A stretch of 64,000 nt of DNA from Mesostigma viride (GCA_009746045.1 RPFO01001322.1:1-64000), one strand, 5' to 3'; positions 19,497 through 30,117 are shown, counted from the first letter of the stretch. The notes: generated by a model not told the origin, from the sequence alone. Numbers and translations: made by a program.

Positions 19497-20113
19497 AGTT
19501 GTGAGGGTAAGAATGCCACGAATTCCGCCATGGTTCTTGCAGGAAGTTGCCTTTATTAACAATCAGGAAACACAGACGTAAGTCACGTCACTTCCAAGAC
19601 TGCACGCAGCACAGGCGACAGGGTCGCAGTGCCAAGAGAACGTGCACGCAAGAACTGGCGTCCCGGTGTGACCAAGTCACTCATATAGCTTACTAGGGAC
19701 GCGTCCAAGTATTCAGCTGCACTGTCACAGCTGAACTGTCAATCAATTGATTACACAGACTCTGGCACGCCTTTGGCGCGCAGATCTATCAATTGTCCAT
19801 ACGGCTAGTCCTGTGGACCTATCCGTACACTAGTCAGCATCAATTGTCTCATAGGTCCTGGCGCGCTACAGCACGCCTACCTATCAATTGACCATCAAGT
19901 CCTGTACAAGTCCTGTCAACGTCCTGCGGACTATCAAAGTGACACTTGTACATCCTGTGTCCGTACGCGCCCACAGTGGCGCGCCGGGTACTGTCGGCAC
20001 AGCCTAGGAAACGTCATAACTTTTACGTTCCTTAACCAAATGAGGCGTTCAAGGTGCCGTTGGAAAGAGCGTAACAATCTCTATCCATCTAACGTAAATC
20101 CTTTACGTTAACT
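19497..20113 (-). repeat. 3' LTR (617 bp)
   Basis: Starts AGTTGTGAGGGTAAG and ends TTTACGTTAACT in window orientation. It differs from the other LTR by CAGCACGCC against CAGCGCC and a few single bases. Confidence 0.9.
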
Positions 20114-21062
20114 CCAATCCCTTCTTTTCTTTAGGGATCACATCCCCTGCCAGGGACCCTTGAAGTAGCTTGAAATGTCCTTCACTCCAGCTTGAAGCTT
20201 GAACAGATGTCTTTAATGGCCATTGCCATTCCCCCAGCCCTTTCTTTTAAGGAACTGGAAAAGAAACAGATCTGCCACAGGGAAAACCATTCATGAGAAA
20301 TGGATAAAAACCTATGGAAGTGGCATTACAGAGTACCACCAGATATTAGAAGCACACAAAATTAAATACATACAGGTTAATTCTATGAGGTCTTCTCCAG
20401 GAATTAATCCCATCACCTCGGTAGAGCCTCCAGTACAATGACCTTCTGGCGGTGAGTTACATTAATCCCAGATACTAATCCCATAAAACCCAGTACATAT
20501 TCAATATAAGTACAATAAATCCATGACAATTAAAATACCACTTGACAAAGTAAGGCGTATTACAATAGTTTGCCTGTCATTCTCTCAACAGGGGTCTATT
20601 GGCGCCCGTCTTACGGCGCCCGTCTACTTGCCAGATGGTAAACTGCCACAGCAAACAAATGACAAAATGAAACACATAGGCAACAATTAAATCCTGCCCT
20701 GGGGAACTAGGGAAGTCTGAACAGGCAAACACCTGAACAGGCCAGCTTGTAGAAACATAATACCAGGGAATCGAACCCCGCCCTATAAACCCCAGAATAA
20801 AGGTTCCCAGACCATTGTGAGAAGTATGTACAAATATACATTTCTTTTAAAATAGAATACATGGTCTGTAATGGACCTGTCAACCTTGTGTAGTCAACAG
20901 CATGAACCCCAGCCAAAACCTGGCTGTATCCTGATTAAAATCAGAGTGAGTGTACCATGGTCCATGAGCCTTAGTACAGACTAAAATACAGGTATTATGC
21001 CAGTCACAATGCTGACACTACCACACAATCTGCTCTCCAATGCCCTATAACCATGCACCAGC

Positions 21063-21806
21063 TTAGACAGCTTGCTGAGATGGGTCCATCAGAGACTGAA
21101 GAACCTTGTATTGCACTGCTGCCTTCTGCACTAGCTTGGTCAAAGCATCAGCAGGATTGTCAACCCCAGGGATATGCTCAATATTGGCCAAGGAGGACAA
21201 CTCCTTAAGAAGGAGATAATCCAAGTCCCTACTTCTGGCCATCTGCCTGTGCACAAACTGCACCATCCCCATGGAGTCTGTTTTTAGAAGAGTGGTAACC
21301 TGAAGTGGCCAAGGAGTGTTAGAAGTCATCTGATGAAGCAACTCCTTCAGATAAAGGCTTGTGTGAATGCCTTCACAAATAGCCCTGCATTCTGCCACAT
21401 CACTGCTGACAGCCACCCGTTTGTGCAGGCGACTAAACCAGCTCACCAAACTCCCCAGGCCTTCCTGTCTGAGCACAAAGAGCCCTGCAGCCCTGCCCCT
21501 GACCTTGGAGACCTGCCTGCTGTCCATTGAGCTATCCACATACAGCTCCATGCAAATGGGTTGTGATAAATCCACTGCAGACAACAGAATGCCAGATGAA
21601 GCCCTGACCTGATCAGCCACCTTGGCAGACCCTAGCTCCACCAGCATGTCATCAGGCAACCTGGCTATGACCATAAGGTCTGGCCTGGAAATGCCTGCCA
21701 CCCAAGCAACCATGCCCCTCACCATGGGACACAGTGCCTGTGTGATGGTTGGAGGAAGCTTGCTAATGAGGGTCTCTTGATAGTCATTGCCCCCCACCAG
21801 CAGCAT
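21063..21806 (-). CDS. Retrotransposon RNase H region of Pol
   Basis: A 247-residue frame forming the end of Pol. ELYVDSSMDSR, SSDVAECRAICEG, LKTDSMGMVQFV and the terminal HIPGVDNPADALTK follow the Copia RNase H pattern with its Asp-Glu-Asp-Asp acids and the hallmark ADALTK close. It is separated from the preceding RT frame by a frameshift near 21790. It removes the RNA strand during reverse transcription. Confidence 0.8.
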   Translation of the reverse strand: MLLVGGNDYQETLISKLPPTITQALCPMVRGMVAWVAGISRPDLMVIARLPDDMLVELGSAKVADQVRASSGILLSAVDLSQPICMELYVDSSMDSRQVSKVRGRAAGLFVLRQEGLGSLVSWFSRLHKRVAVSSDVAECRAICEGIHTSLYLKELLHQMTSNTPWPLQVTTLLKTDSMGMVQFVHRQMARSRDLDYLLLKELSSLANIEHIPGVDNPADALTKLVQKAAVQYKVLQSLMDPSQQAV

Positions 21807-22323
21807 ACGCCACTCCCCCCTTCTTCACCAGTGTGGCCTCCATGCCCACAAACAGCAGAGGCTCATTCTCCACCTGCCATTGCTCCCTACCCAGAGGAAA
21901 CTTGGACTTAATGATGGAGATCAGCTCCTTAAGCCACGACGTGGGAGCTATCAGATGTAGGTCATCCCCGTGCAGCGAAGCATACACTGGCAGGCCTTCC
22001 CATTGCCCCAGAAACAGACAGGGGTCTACAGGAGAGACCTTCAAGTTGCAATGCTCCTTCAGGAAACGGTTGAGAGTCTCCCTCCAGATTATTGGACTTG
22101 ACCTCAGGCCCTCCAGGCCCTTGAGGATTTTAAGGAACTCCGTGTGGATGTCCCTTTTCCATACAGCAGGCACCCTAACATAGAAAGGCGTCTTGCCCTC
22201 CCACTTTTCCTGTGCCACATCTGCATCCCCTCCAGAAATGCCCTCTTGAAGTCTATCACCACTGAGCCATAGTCCAAGCCCTTGTTGAGAAGGCCTAGAA
22301 AGACACACAGCAGCAGCCTCCAA
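21784..22323 (-). CDS. Retrotransposon reverse transcriptase, C-terminal part
   Basis: This frame carries KILKGLEGLRSSPIIWRE, VSPVDPCLFLG and YASLHGDDLHLIA, the last being the catalytic box where Copia enzymes usually have YVDD, here HGDD. It continues the RT that starts at the end of the 22104-24497 frame, after a frameshift near 22200. The real RT portion starts around 22200; the residues before that are out-of-frame. The changed first position of the box (His) is unusual. Confidence 0.7.
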   Translation of the reverse strand: MEAAAVCLSRPSQQGLGLWLSGDRLQEGISGGDADVAQEKWEGKTPFYVRVPAVWKRDIHTEFLKILKGLEGLRSSPIIWRETLNRFLKEHCNLKVSPVDPCLFLGQWEGLPVYASLHGDDLHLIAPTSWLKELISIIKSKFPLGREQWQVENEPLLFVGMEATLVKKGGVAYAAGGGQ

Positions 22324-24497
22324 GTATCATGCAGCATGCCAGGGGTATACAACTCCTCAGCAGTGCACTCACCAGTACCCTTGAACTCATTCAGCACTGG
22401 CCTGACATGTGGTACCTTGACCCCGTCCACCTCCTTCATCTTGATGACAAACTTGAGCTTGAGTAGACGTCGTGCAGGAGGCAGGTCATTGACAGGTTCC
22501 ACGCATTTCTTGGAGATCCAGTCCTCCCCAGATTTAATCAGACCCAGTGTGACCTGGGGACACATAATGGGAGAGGACATGAGCTTCACCAGGCCTTGGT
22601 AGTTGATAGGGCTGTGTCCAGCAAGTGAGTGAGGACCAATGCCCAAACTGCTTGGATGACTAGCAGCTGGCAGTATGAGGTCATCAACCAAGGGCTCCTG
22701 CCCCTGGCACACTTGCACACGCTTAACCGACCTGGTTACTGCACGTGATAGGTGAGTGGTCCTGAAATTAATCAGTGGGACCTGACCAGCCCCTTCCTTA
22801 GTCAGGAGAGAGGACGTGATCACTACCCCATCCTGGCATAGGAAATTCTGCCCCAGAAGAGCAGGTCCTTGATAGCCCTCCAAGACACAAAAAGCAGTGT
22901 CCTGTCCAAGGATAGGAATGAATACCTCACCCAGTACCTTCACGTGTACCCCGCCACTGAAGTCAGACACAAACTGATAGCTGGGTTCAGACATGCTGTA
23001 CCCTGCTGCAGCCCTGGTCCCAATGATGGAAACCTGAGAATTAGTGTCTACCTCTAAGGCAGTGTCCAGCCCCAGATTGCCATGCCACCTGAGCTTGGCT
23101 ACCTTGGGCTGCTTCTTGGCCCTTTGTAGAGCCCCAATCAATCCAGCCAAACTTGTCCCCCTGGGCTTGGTTAGTGCCTTGGGCTTGACAGTTGACTCCC
23201 CAGCTGTTGACCTTGCAGCCTGTTCAACAAGTACCTCTGCAACCTGGCCAGGGCTGACAGATTCCCCTGCAACAGATGTGGTCGTTGCGTCAGTGATGTC
23301 ACCTGGGACCTGAAAATCCTGCAGATCCTGTGAGCCTTGTGCCTGACTGCCCTCATTCATCAGGTTAGGCTTGACATATGACCAACTCAGCCGGTGTACA
23401 TGCTTTGGTTCGTCCTCCATGCTGACCAAGCATGCGTGGCTAGCTTCATCAACCTGGGTAACCACCCCAGGACTCCAGCTACCACGTTTGCCATAAAGGC
23501 TAGGTTCCTTCCAAGCTAGGACCTTCTGACCCACTTGTGGCTCCAGCATCTTCCAACCCCGGTCCTTCTCCCTCAGCTTGGCAAAGGTGACATGTGCAGC
23601 ATGTTTCCAGCCCTCCAGCACATGTGGTGGGCACAGGCCATGATATAGACCCATTGGGCTGACAGCAACTCCATCATAGTAGAAGTTAACCCTGCTGTTC
23701 AGCTGCTGCTCCACGTTCCTCAGCCATGCACTCCTGACAAGTGCAGGTGCAGACAAGGGTACCCAGTCTTCAGAGATGATCAATTTCTTGACCTCCTGGA
23801 TTGCCCTCTCGATAGCACCCTGCTGCCCATGAGCCTCCCTAGGTGTAACCAGCAACTCAGGAAGGGTAGGATCACCCTTGAGATGCTGAAACTGCATGTC
23901 CACCTGGATCCTTGTGGTAGGAAACTTGGCTCTTACATTCTGCAGGGCAGCCAGCAAGTACCTGTTCTTCATAGAAGGTAAATGCTCCAGCACCTTGTAT
24001 TTCGTGTACCTGTCCACGCACACCAACAGTTGCATGCCCCTGATGTGTTGGATATCACACTGCAGATCACCAATGCTCTGAGGTAGAGCTTTGGCATGTG
24101 ATTTCCTGGGCTTGTTGGAGGACAACTGGCACTTACACCGTGAGGCAGCTTGCTGACACGCCTTAAGAAGGGGTGCCCTGCCCATACGGAAGGCAAAGTT
24201 GTTTGACAGAGAAGTGGCATGCCCAAACATGTTGTGGATTCGGGCACCCAACTCCTGGTACACAGAGGAAGCAGTCCCTGGCACAGTCAGGACTGTGCTG
24301 TCAGGTTGTCCAGCATCACCATGCTGACTTCCATCCTGTTCTGACTCAGAGCCTGAGTCACCCTGCTCATGCCCAACACCTGGACCGCCAGCAGGGACCA
24401 CATGCATACCACCAGAGGCCTTCACACCCCTCTGTGGTTGTACATTGGTTTCTCTCAAAATGAGAGGTCCACCCTCGTGCCCAGCACGAGGATGCAT
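22104..24497 (-). CDS. Retrotransposon Pol: integrase, protease-like segment, start of RT
   Basis: A 797-residue frame. The integrase comes first: a zinc-binding start (HNMFGH then KACQQAASRCKC, about residues 88-125), then the DDE core with Asp in DLQCDIQH, Asp in IQVDMQF and Glu in GAIERAIQE, then an SH3-like region (KEPSLYGKRGSWSPG). A protease-like stretch follows near residue 480 (LEVDTNSQVSIIG, later PALLGQNFL), then RT starting at LKLKFVIKMKEVDG and VVIDFKRAFLEG. Protease after integrase is not the standard Copia order (protease, integrase, RT). The motif DTNS rather than DTG makes the protease call tentative. A stop lies just before the first ATG, so Pol is probably made by frameshift from Gag. 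Confidence 0.8.
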   Translation of the reverse strand: MHPRAGHEGGPLILRETNVQPQRGVKASGGMHVVPAGGPGVGHEQGDSGSESEQDGSQHGDAGQPDSTVLTVPGTASSVYQELGARIHNMFGHATSLSNNFAFRMGRAPLLKACQQAASRCKCQLSSNKPRKSHAKALPQSIGDLQCDIQHIRGMQLLVCVDRYTKYKVLEHLPSMKNRYLLAALQNVRAKFPTTRIQVDMQFQHLKGDPTLPELLVTPREAHGQQGAIERAIQEVKKLIISEDWVPLSAPALVRSAWLRNVEQQLNSRVNFYYDGVAVSPMGLYHGLCPPHVLEGWKHAAHVTFAKLREKDRGWKMLEPQVGQKVLAWKEPSLYGKRGSWSPGVVTQVDEASHACLVSMEDEPKHVHRLSWSYVKPNLMNEGSQAQGSQDLQDFQVPGDITDATTTSVAGESVSPGQVAEVLVEQAARSTAGESTVKPKALTKPRGTSLAGLIGALQRAKKQPKVAKLRWHGNLGLDTALEVDTNSQVSIIGTRAAAGYSMSEPSYQFVSDFSGGVHVKVLGEVFIPILGQDTAFCVLEGYQGPALLGQNFLCQDGVVITSSLLTKEGAGQVPLINFRTTHLSRAVTRSVKRVQVCQGQEPLVDDLILPAASHPSSLGIGPHSLAGHSPINYQGLVKLMSSPIMCPQVTLGLIKSGEDWISKKCVEPVNDLPPARRLLKLKFVIKMKEVDGVKVPHVRPVLNEFKGTGECTAEELYTPGMLHDTWRLLLCVFLGLLNKGLDYGSVVIDFKRAFLEGMQMWHRKSGRARRLSMLGCLLYGKGTSTRSSLKSSRAWRA

Positions 24498-24685
24498 GGG
24501 TCAGACATTCTTACAGCTGCATCAGCTGTCAAGGACGTCTTCATAGGAACCTGTACCTCTCCAGGTGACCTGGGGCCACACTGAACCTGGAGATCACCCT
24601 CTTGTTGCCCAGATATAAAATCTGCATTGGAGCACCTGGCCTCCCCCTTGGGTGAATTAAGGTGTGTAGGGGTTGCCTCAGACAG

Positions 24686-25360
24686 TCACTGCTCCTTGTT
24701 GTCTTCTTGCTGACTGCCCTTTGAAGGCTGGCCTGCCTGGGACTTGTTGTTGTTCTTCTTGTTGTTGTTGTTATTCTTGTTGCTGCCCTGGCCCTGGGAC
24801 TTCTTGAAGCTGGGACACTCCTTCTTGATGTGCCCCCACCCCTTGCACAGGTAGCATTGTATCTTGGACTTGCCCTGGCCACTGCCCCCATTGTCAGACG
24901 CGTTGCCCTGCTTGGGCTGACCACCCACCCGCCTGAACACCGACTTGGAGTGTGACCTCCTGTCAGAATCAGGTGAATGATCTCCCTTGCGCTTGTTATG
25001 GTTGCCCCTACGCCCTCCTTGGCTTCGGTCAGCCTCAGACGTCTTGGAGCCACCCTGGGTACGCCCGCCTGCCTGGGTAGCCTTCACTGCTGGCACTCCA
25101 CCCTCAAACAGCTCCTCTGCCTCGAGTGCTTGTTTAATGATGACCTTGTAGGCCTTCAGGGTAGAGTGTGGGGCACACATGACTTTTAAGGAGCCACGTG
25201 TCGCCTTATCCAGCCCAGAAACCTTGAGCCAGTTGGTTAGGGCTATGTTATCAGCGACATTAAAGCCGTGAGCCCTGCCCTCCTCAACCATCTTACAATA
25301 GTTGAGAAAGTTCTGGATCAGGTCCCCCTTGACCTCCCACCCTGGTATTTGTCCTGCCAA
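24686..25360 (-). CDS. Retrotransposon Gag, nucleocapsid half
   Basis: A 224-residue frame with a CCHC zinc knuckle CYLCKGWGHIKKEC (C-x2-C-x4-H-x4-C) near residue 168, in a Lys/Gly/Asn-rich basic region, then a poly-Asn/Lys tail. The N-terminal part (IPGWEVKGDLIQNFLNYC, ADNIALTNWLKVSG) is helical like Copia Gag. It should be continuous with 25401-25799; the two are out of frame. Confidence 0.75.
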   Translation of the reverse strand: MAGQIPGWEVKGDLIQNFLNYCKMVEEGRAHGFNVADNIALTNWLKVSGLDKATRGSLKVMCAPHSTLKAYKVIIKQALEAEELFEGGVPAVKATQAGGRTQGGSKTSEADRSQGGRRGNHNKRKGDHSPDSDRRSHSKSVFRRVGGQPKQGNASDNGGSGQGKSKIQCYLCKGWGHIKKECPSFKKSQGQGSNKNNNNNKKNNNKSQAGQPSKGSQQEDNKEQ

Positions 25361-25400
25361 TGGATGCCCACTTTCTTCCTCTGATCCTCCAGCAGCTCCT

Positions 25401-25799
25401 TCAGCTCAGCCACGTACAGTGCCCAGGCCTTATTGGCCTTTTGCACTCCCTGGTTAGGTCCTTAATCTGGTCAGTACACTTGCCAAAAGTGCTACTGCCT
25501 ATCCAGATTTGATAGTAATTTGTACCACCGTACAAGCTAGGGAACCCTTCCAATCCCTCCACAAACTCTTCAGCCTGCTTAGGCTTGGAGTCTGAGGTTA
25601 CAGGCTGCAACTGATTGACAATTAAAAGACCCTGTGTGGTAAGATCAAAGCCATGAATAGCTTGTGCATTATTATTATTGTGAGGAAGGTTGGTAATCTC
25701 TCCGGTAAGCCCCACGTCATCTACGTGAGCGGTTCCACTACCAGCACCCCCATTATTATTCCCACTGGCTGGACCCTTGCTACGGCGTCCCTCAGCCAT
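25401..25799 (-). CDS. Retrotransposon Gag, N-terminal part
   Basis: 132 residues starting MAEGRRSKGPASGNNNGG, rich in Asn, Gly and Ser, followed by GGTNYYQIWIGSSTFGKC, resembling the Gag lead where the N-terminal basic part meets the helical domain. A frameshift near 25400 separates it from the knuckle-bearing part. Confidence 0.6.
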   Translation of the reverse strand: MAEGRRSKGPASGNNNGGAGSGTAHVDDVGLTGEITNLPHNNNNAQAIHGFDLTTQGLLIVNQLQPVTSDSKPKQAEEFVEGLEGFPSLYGGTNYYQIWIGSSTFGKCTDQIKDLTRECKRPIRPGHCTWLS

Positions 25800-25967
25800 C
25801 CTGCACTACCAGCTATTCAAAGAACACCTTAGCAAAGCAGCAGAAAATATGTACAAAATTTTTGTGTCGCCACTGCCGCCTGCGCCGGTGTCGCTGCCGC
25901 CCCGCGAATTGCCGCTGAAAATTCGACAAAAAAATGTCGACGAGTACTGCAAAGAAAATTAGGCCGA

Positions 25968-26588
25968 CTAGTAGTCAAGGCCCCTGAAGTCGCAGTACGT
26001 GTATACGAACTCACGATCCTCCATATCCAGCTCCGGACCTGCACCGGTATGAATTAAAACCGGCGTGCTCCCCGCCGCGTAAGTTGCGACGCGCCGACGC
26101 GCGACGAGGCGCAGAGGATGTGTAAAGATCGTCAATAATTCCCACCCCGCGGGAATCCACTCTCGCACAGAGGCGAGAAATGCCACCAGGTTAATTAAAA
26201 CCTGGCGCTCACGACTGCGTACGCCGCGAGTGAGCAGCGATAGCAGCGCGAGATCCTGAAACAAATTTGTTGACACCGCCGGCGCGCCCCCCGTGCGTAG
26301 CGATGCCCAGTTTTGCAGGTTTCTCTGGTAACCGGTGAGTGAAGAGAGGACGTTGTCCAACTCCTCAATGGCAGTCGTGACTTCGGTCACCGACCGCAAA
26401 CCTCCCCGCACCTGGACCGTAAATGTCGATAAAATGTTTCGAATCTGGTCCAACAGGTTGCGGATTGCCGGCACCAGTGCTGGCAAATCGGGGTCCTCGG
26501 GGTTATCCCCGAGCAATGCGTGAGCTGCACGCTGCTGACGATGAAGCTCGTCGAGCGAGACGTAACTTCGTCGAGCAATTGCTGCCAC
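25968..26588 (-). CDS. Extra ORF between 5' LTR and Gag, helical protein of unknown function
   Basis: A 206-residue frame (MAAIARRSYVSLDELHRQQ) on the element's coding strand, between its 5' LTR and Gag. It is mainly helical with leucine-rich stretches (NLLDQIRNILSTF, ELDNVLSSLTGYQRNL, LALLSLLTRG) and an acidic C-terminus. Its codons look more GC-rich than those of gag-pol. A further in-frame-looking acidic stretch (RISDSDDEE) just upstream in another frame suggests the gene was longer and has one frameshift. It might be an additional structural protein or a captured gene. No family is recognised. Confidence 0.5.
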   Translation of the reverse strand: MAAIARRSYVSLDELHRQQRAAHALLGDNPEDPDLPALVPAIRNLLDQIRNILSTFTVQVRGGLRSVTEVTTAIEELDNVLSSLTGYQRNLQNWASLRTGGAPAVSTNLFQDLALLSLLTRGVRSRERQVLINLVAFLASVREWIPAGWELLTIFTHPLRLVARRRVATYAAGSTPVLIHTGAGPELDMEDREFVYTYCDFRGLDY

Positions 26589-26700
26589 GACGGCGCAGTC
26601 GGTCTTGACGAAGAACCAGCCGGCGGAGCGGCTATTTCCTCATCGTCGGAATCCGAAATTCTTCCGAATTTGGCATCTTTTTGACAGAGCGTGTAATACG

Positions 26701-27315
26701 AGTTGTGAGGGTAAGAATGCCACGAATTCCGCCATGGTTCTTGCAGGAAGTTGCCTTTATTAATAATCAGGAAACACAGACGTAAGTCACGTCACTTCCA
26801 AGACTGCACGCAGCACAGACGACAGGGTCGCAGTGCCAAGAGAACGTGCACGCAAGAACTAGCGTCCCGGTGTGACCAAGTCACTCATATAGCTTACTAG
26901 GGACGCGTCCAAGTATTCAGCTGCACTGTCACAGCTGAACTGTCAATCAATTGATTACACAGACTCTGGCACGCCTTTGGCGCGCAGATCTATCAATTGT
27001 CCATACGGCTAGTCCTGTGGACCTATCCGTACACTAGTCAGCATCAATTGTCTCATAGGTCCTGGCGCGCTACAGCGCCTACCTATCAATTGACCATCAA
27101 GTCCTGTACAAGTCCTGTCAACGTCCTGCGGACTATCAAAGTGACACTTGTACATCCTGTGTCCGTACGCGCCCACAGTGGCGCGCCGGGTACTGTCGGC
27201 ACAGCCTAGGAAACGTCATAACTTTTACGTCCCGTAACCAAATGAGGCGTTCAAGGTGCCGTTGGAAAGAGCGTAACAATCTCTATCCATCTAACGTAAA
27301 TCCTTTACGTTAACT
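26701..27315 (-). repeat. 5' LTR (615 bp)
   Basis: Same ends as the copy at 19497 and two bases shorter. ATGTG follows at 27316-27320. Confidence 0.9.
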
Positions 27316-27320
27316 ATGTG

Positions 27321-29330
27321 GGTGATCCATCTCAGACGTTATCTAGAACCATAGGTAAATAAACCCTGCCACCCTGCCACCCGTTCTCTGGCAGCACAGT
27401 GACCTTGTAGTGTGCGATGGCTGGCTATAGTTTTTTTCGGCGACGGTCCACCCGGCGGCTTCTAACTAAACCCTTTGCCTATACCCTATGTCTACGTTAA
27501 CCCTATGCCAGTAATGGACATGCAGTCACTGCTCCTCTATAGTTGGTAACTTCAGCAGGCATTTCAACATTTGACTCCGGAATCTGTGCACATTGAAGTG
27601 CTGGCTGCCGCCACTTGTAATTAAGTATGCACACCATTGATCTATTTCCCCACCACCAACTCATGAGCATCACTTTTACACTAGTGGTTCCCCAAACCAG
27701 CCAATATATGTGATTGGGGCGTAGTTTACAAGCCTTGTTCAAGTCGCTGAACCTCCCATGTTTTGTAGTTTAAGAATGTAATCAGGTTATGAAGCAACTA
27801 TTATTAAGGCGACTTGCAATCACTTATAGCATGTTGTGTTTTCTTATTGCATTTCAATGCCTTCTTCTTCTTTTTCCCGGCCGGTTGTAATGTCTATAAA
27901 ACCTCACATAATAACCACACGCCCGCAGGGTATCAAAGAACTTCTGTGCCTGTACCAAGTATCCAGTGAGCCGCTGAGCCTCAGTGCGCCTGTTCCTCCG
28001 CACACTCAAGCTGGCGCGCCAGGACTCTCGCACCCTCAGGCTCGGGCCTCGAGGAGCCCTCCAGCCAGGGCCCGACCCAGCCCATGCCTTCCCAGCCAGG
28101 GTCCCTCTCCCGCACAGAATTAAGCTGTTACTGGAGGAGGTTACCGCCGCGGTGCGCTCACCCACCCTGCATGGGGCACCACCCGAGAACGTTTCCATCA
28201 CGAGGACCTTCCGCTCGAGCTTCAGCTTCCGCCGGCCGGCTGAGGCCTCCACCTCACCCCAGGTCACCACCCCGCCCGAGATCTGACATCATGCCCGACC
28301 TGACAAACGTGTCATAAGACGAGCTGATGGCGCAGGTCAAGTGAGCTGATCGCCGAGGTCCAGGCGATGAGGCGCGCGCCTGGGAACCGGCTGGGGCATG
28401 CTGGCGCTCTCGGCGCATGGGCTGATGTTGCGCGGCATGGGCTGATGCAGAGAATCATATGCGTCATCCCGCTGGGCCGCACGGCTGTGTGCCCATACAA
28501 TTGGGAAGATGGGGCGGATTCGTTGATTCACTCGCGTGCCGCCTTTGGTTTGGTACAGTACGTCACGGGCCACAGAATGCATGTTTGAGTAGGTACGGCT
28601 TCCTCACTGACGGGTGCACAGCAGGAGGGGGGCCGGGACCGCCACCTTTCCTCATTGCCTGGACCTTGTTGGTAACTTGCAGTCTGATGATGGCAATTAA
28701 TGTGGAGGCATGAATGCAGCTATGTCAGCACGCAGGCCAGTGTGTGCCCAAGCTCTACCACAACAAGATTTGTTGGTTAATTGCTCAATAGAAAAACCCT
28801 AATCGTGGGATCAGGTGTGTATACCCGCTTGCATTCCTGCACCTGCGCTAATATCTGCTTCTCTCCAATTGTGGACAATATTACTTAACTGCTGCTCGCT
28901 TGTGTGTCTGTCCCCAGTCTCCAGCTGCCTCTGCAAGGAGTTTTCGAGTGGGCAGCCCTCATGGTGGCACAACAGGTTGCGCTGGCAGCTACCTGTTGCA
29001 TGAATCGGCACTCTTCTCTCTTCTTCCCCGGCCTGCAATGTCATGGACCCGGTGCTGCGGTAAAGTAGATCCGTTAAGTTATACTGGCATGCTAACTGTC
29101 TGCGGCAGCACCATGAAGGCATGTATCATGTATCATGCTGGTCATGCATATAGGCAGAGCTTATACGTGCTAACGAAAATGGCTGACGGCGATCGGGTTG
29201 ACATCGGAGTTCAGATCTTTTGCGCCTGAGCCCTAAATTCCGCCAGATCACTTGCATTCGATGCACCTTTTAAAAAAGACGCACTAGCGAGTATAATCGT
29301 TTACGGCTGAAACGCAGTATAGACATAGTT
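27321..29330. other. Gene-poor host DNA
   Basis: Only short frames without codon coherence are present. Nothing recognisable was found between the retrotransposon and the inverted repeat at 29.34 kb. Confidence 0.4.
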
Positions 29331-29335
29331 ACGCA

Positions 29336-29720
29336 CGTGACCACTGCCGCCATGGCAGCCATGCCTAGAATGTTTGCCTAGCCTAGCCATCATACCTAGC
29401 CACGTTCCCCCGCTAACGCACGGTACACAACCAGCCATATCTTTAGCTTAGCCTTTGCACAGCCATGCTACGTCCTGGCTACGATCAGATTACTTGCCCA
29501 CGCTCCTTGTTATGATATGCTCACATGGGTCTTATTGCACCCACAGCATTTGCCGGATCGTTTATCGTGTCCGATTGCAGCTGCATGTGTCATGCCTCTG
29601 GCATGAAGGAGAAAGGGGGTCTCTGCCCTTTCTTCCTGTTGTGCACACACAGCTAGGGATTAAAAGCACTCCGGTGCTCCGTGACTACCCAACGGGAGCA
29701 CGAGTTTAATTAGTAATCAT
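29336..29720 (+). repeat. Left copy of a 380-bp inverted repeat
   Basis: Sequence from GCACGTGACCACTGCCGCCATGG through CGGTGCTCCGTGACTACCCAACGGGAGCACG is matched in reverse at 33640-34020 with moderate divergence. Both copies end in the CTCCC...GGGAG short palindrome. The element type is unknown, possibly a DNA transposon or solo repeat. Confidence 0.7.
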
Positions 29721-29723
29721 ATC

Positions 29724-29958
29724 TTCTGATTTGGCACGCCGCAAAGGTGAAAACCATTTGCGTTCAGTGCCGGTCCGCGGAAAACGCGATCTGCAAATGA
29801 ATCCAGGCCGGAATCGAACTGGGGACCTCTCGCACCAATTTTGCTGACTATAGGACGGACGTCTCGGGATCCTAACTAAGGCATCGCCAACTGACACCTA
29901 CAGTCATCCGCAAAAGTTCTCCTTTCCGGGGAGTGATGCAAGCCTTTCGGATTTGGTC
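29724..29958 (-). mobile_element. tRNA-related SINE-like unit, copy 1
   Basis: Read on the minus strand it has an A-box-like GTGTCAGTTGGCGATGCC (29880-29897) and a B-box AGTTCGATTCC (29810-29820), the internal Pol III promoter layout of tRNA-derived SINEs. The T-stem pairs poorly, so it is not a tRNA gene. An almost identical copy lies 160 bases to the right. This copy has CTAACTAAGG where copy 2 has CTAAGG. Confidence 0.65.
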
Positions 29959-30117
29959 CTAGATAAATCATTCGAGATCTGTGTGTGTAGGAGTACTACA
30001 CACGTGTCCACTCGAGACTTGTTCAGTCTCGAAACGTGGTGAGACGGGCTGAACACGGCTGGAACCTTCTTGAGAAGGGGGCGTAGCCGGTACTATCGAG
30101 ATCAGCCAAGCGTATAT

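Larger units (their letters stand above)
19497..27315 (-). mobile_element. Complete Copia-type LTR retrotransposon (7.8 kb), minus strand
   Basis: Two nearly identical LTRs (19497-20113 and 26701-27315) bound the element and a 5-bp duplication ATGTG flanks it. LTR ends are AGTT...AACT rather than TG...CA. Internal frames on the minus strand encode, in order, an extra 206-residue protein, Gag with a CCHC knuckle, integrase, an aspartic-protease-like segment, reverse transcriptase and RNase H. The LTRs differ by a few substitutions and one 2-bp indel, so insertion is recent, yet Gag and RT are split by frameshifts. A purine-rich tract (AAAGAAAAGAAGGGATTGG on the minus strand, 20114-20132) next to the 3' LTR fits the polypurine primer. 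The expected TGG-starting primer binding site next to the 5' LTR is not seen. Confidence 0.9.

Noticed and set aside
20741-20830. tRNA gene suggested by GGGTTCGATTCCC on the minus strand
   Set aside because: T arm only; no matching acceptor, D arm or anticodon arm could be paired.
27854-28286. Arg-rich frames on both strands
   Set aside because: GC-rich stretch open in several frames, with no domain and no conserved spacing.
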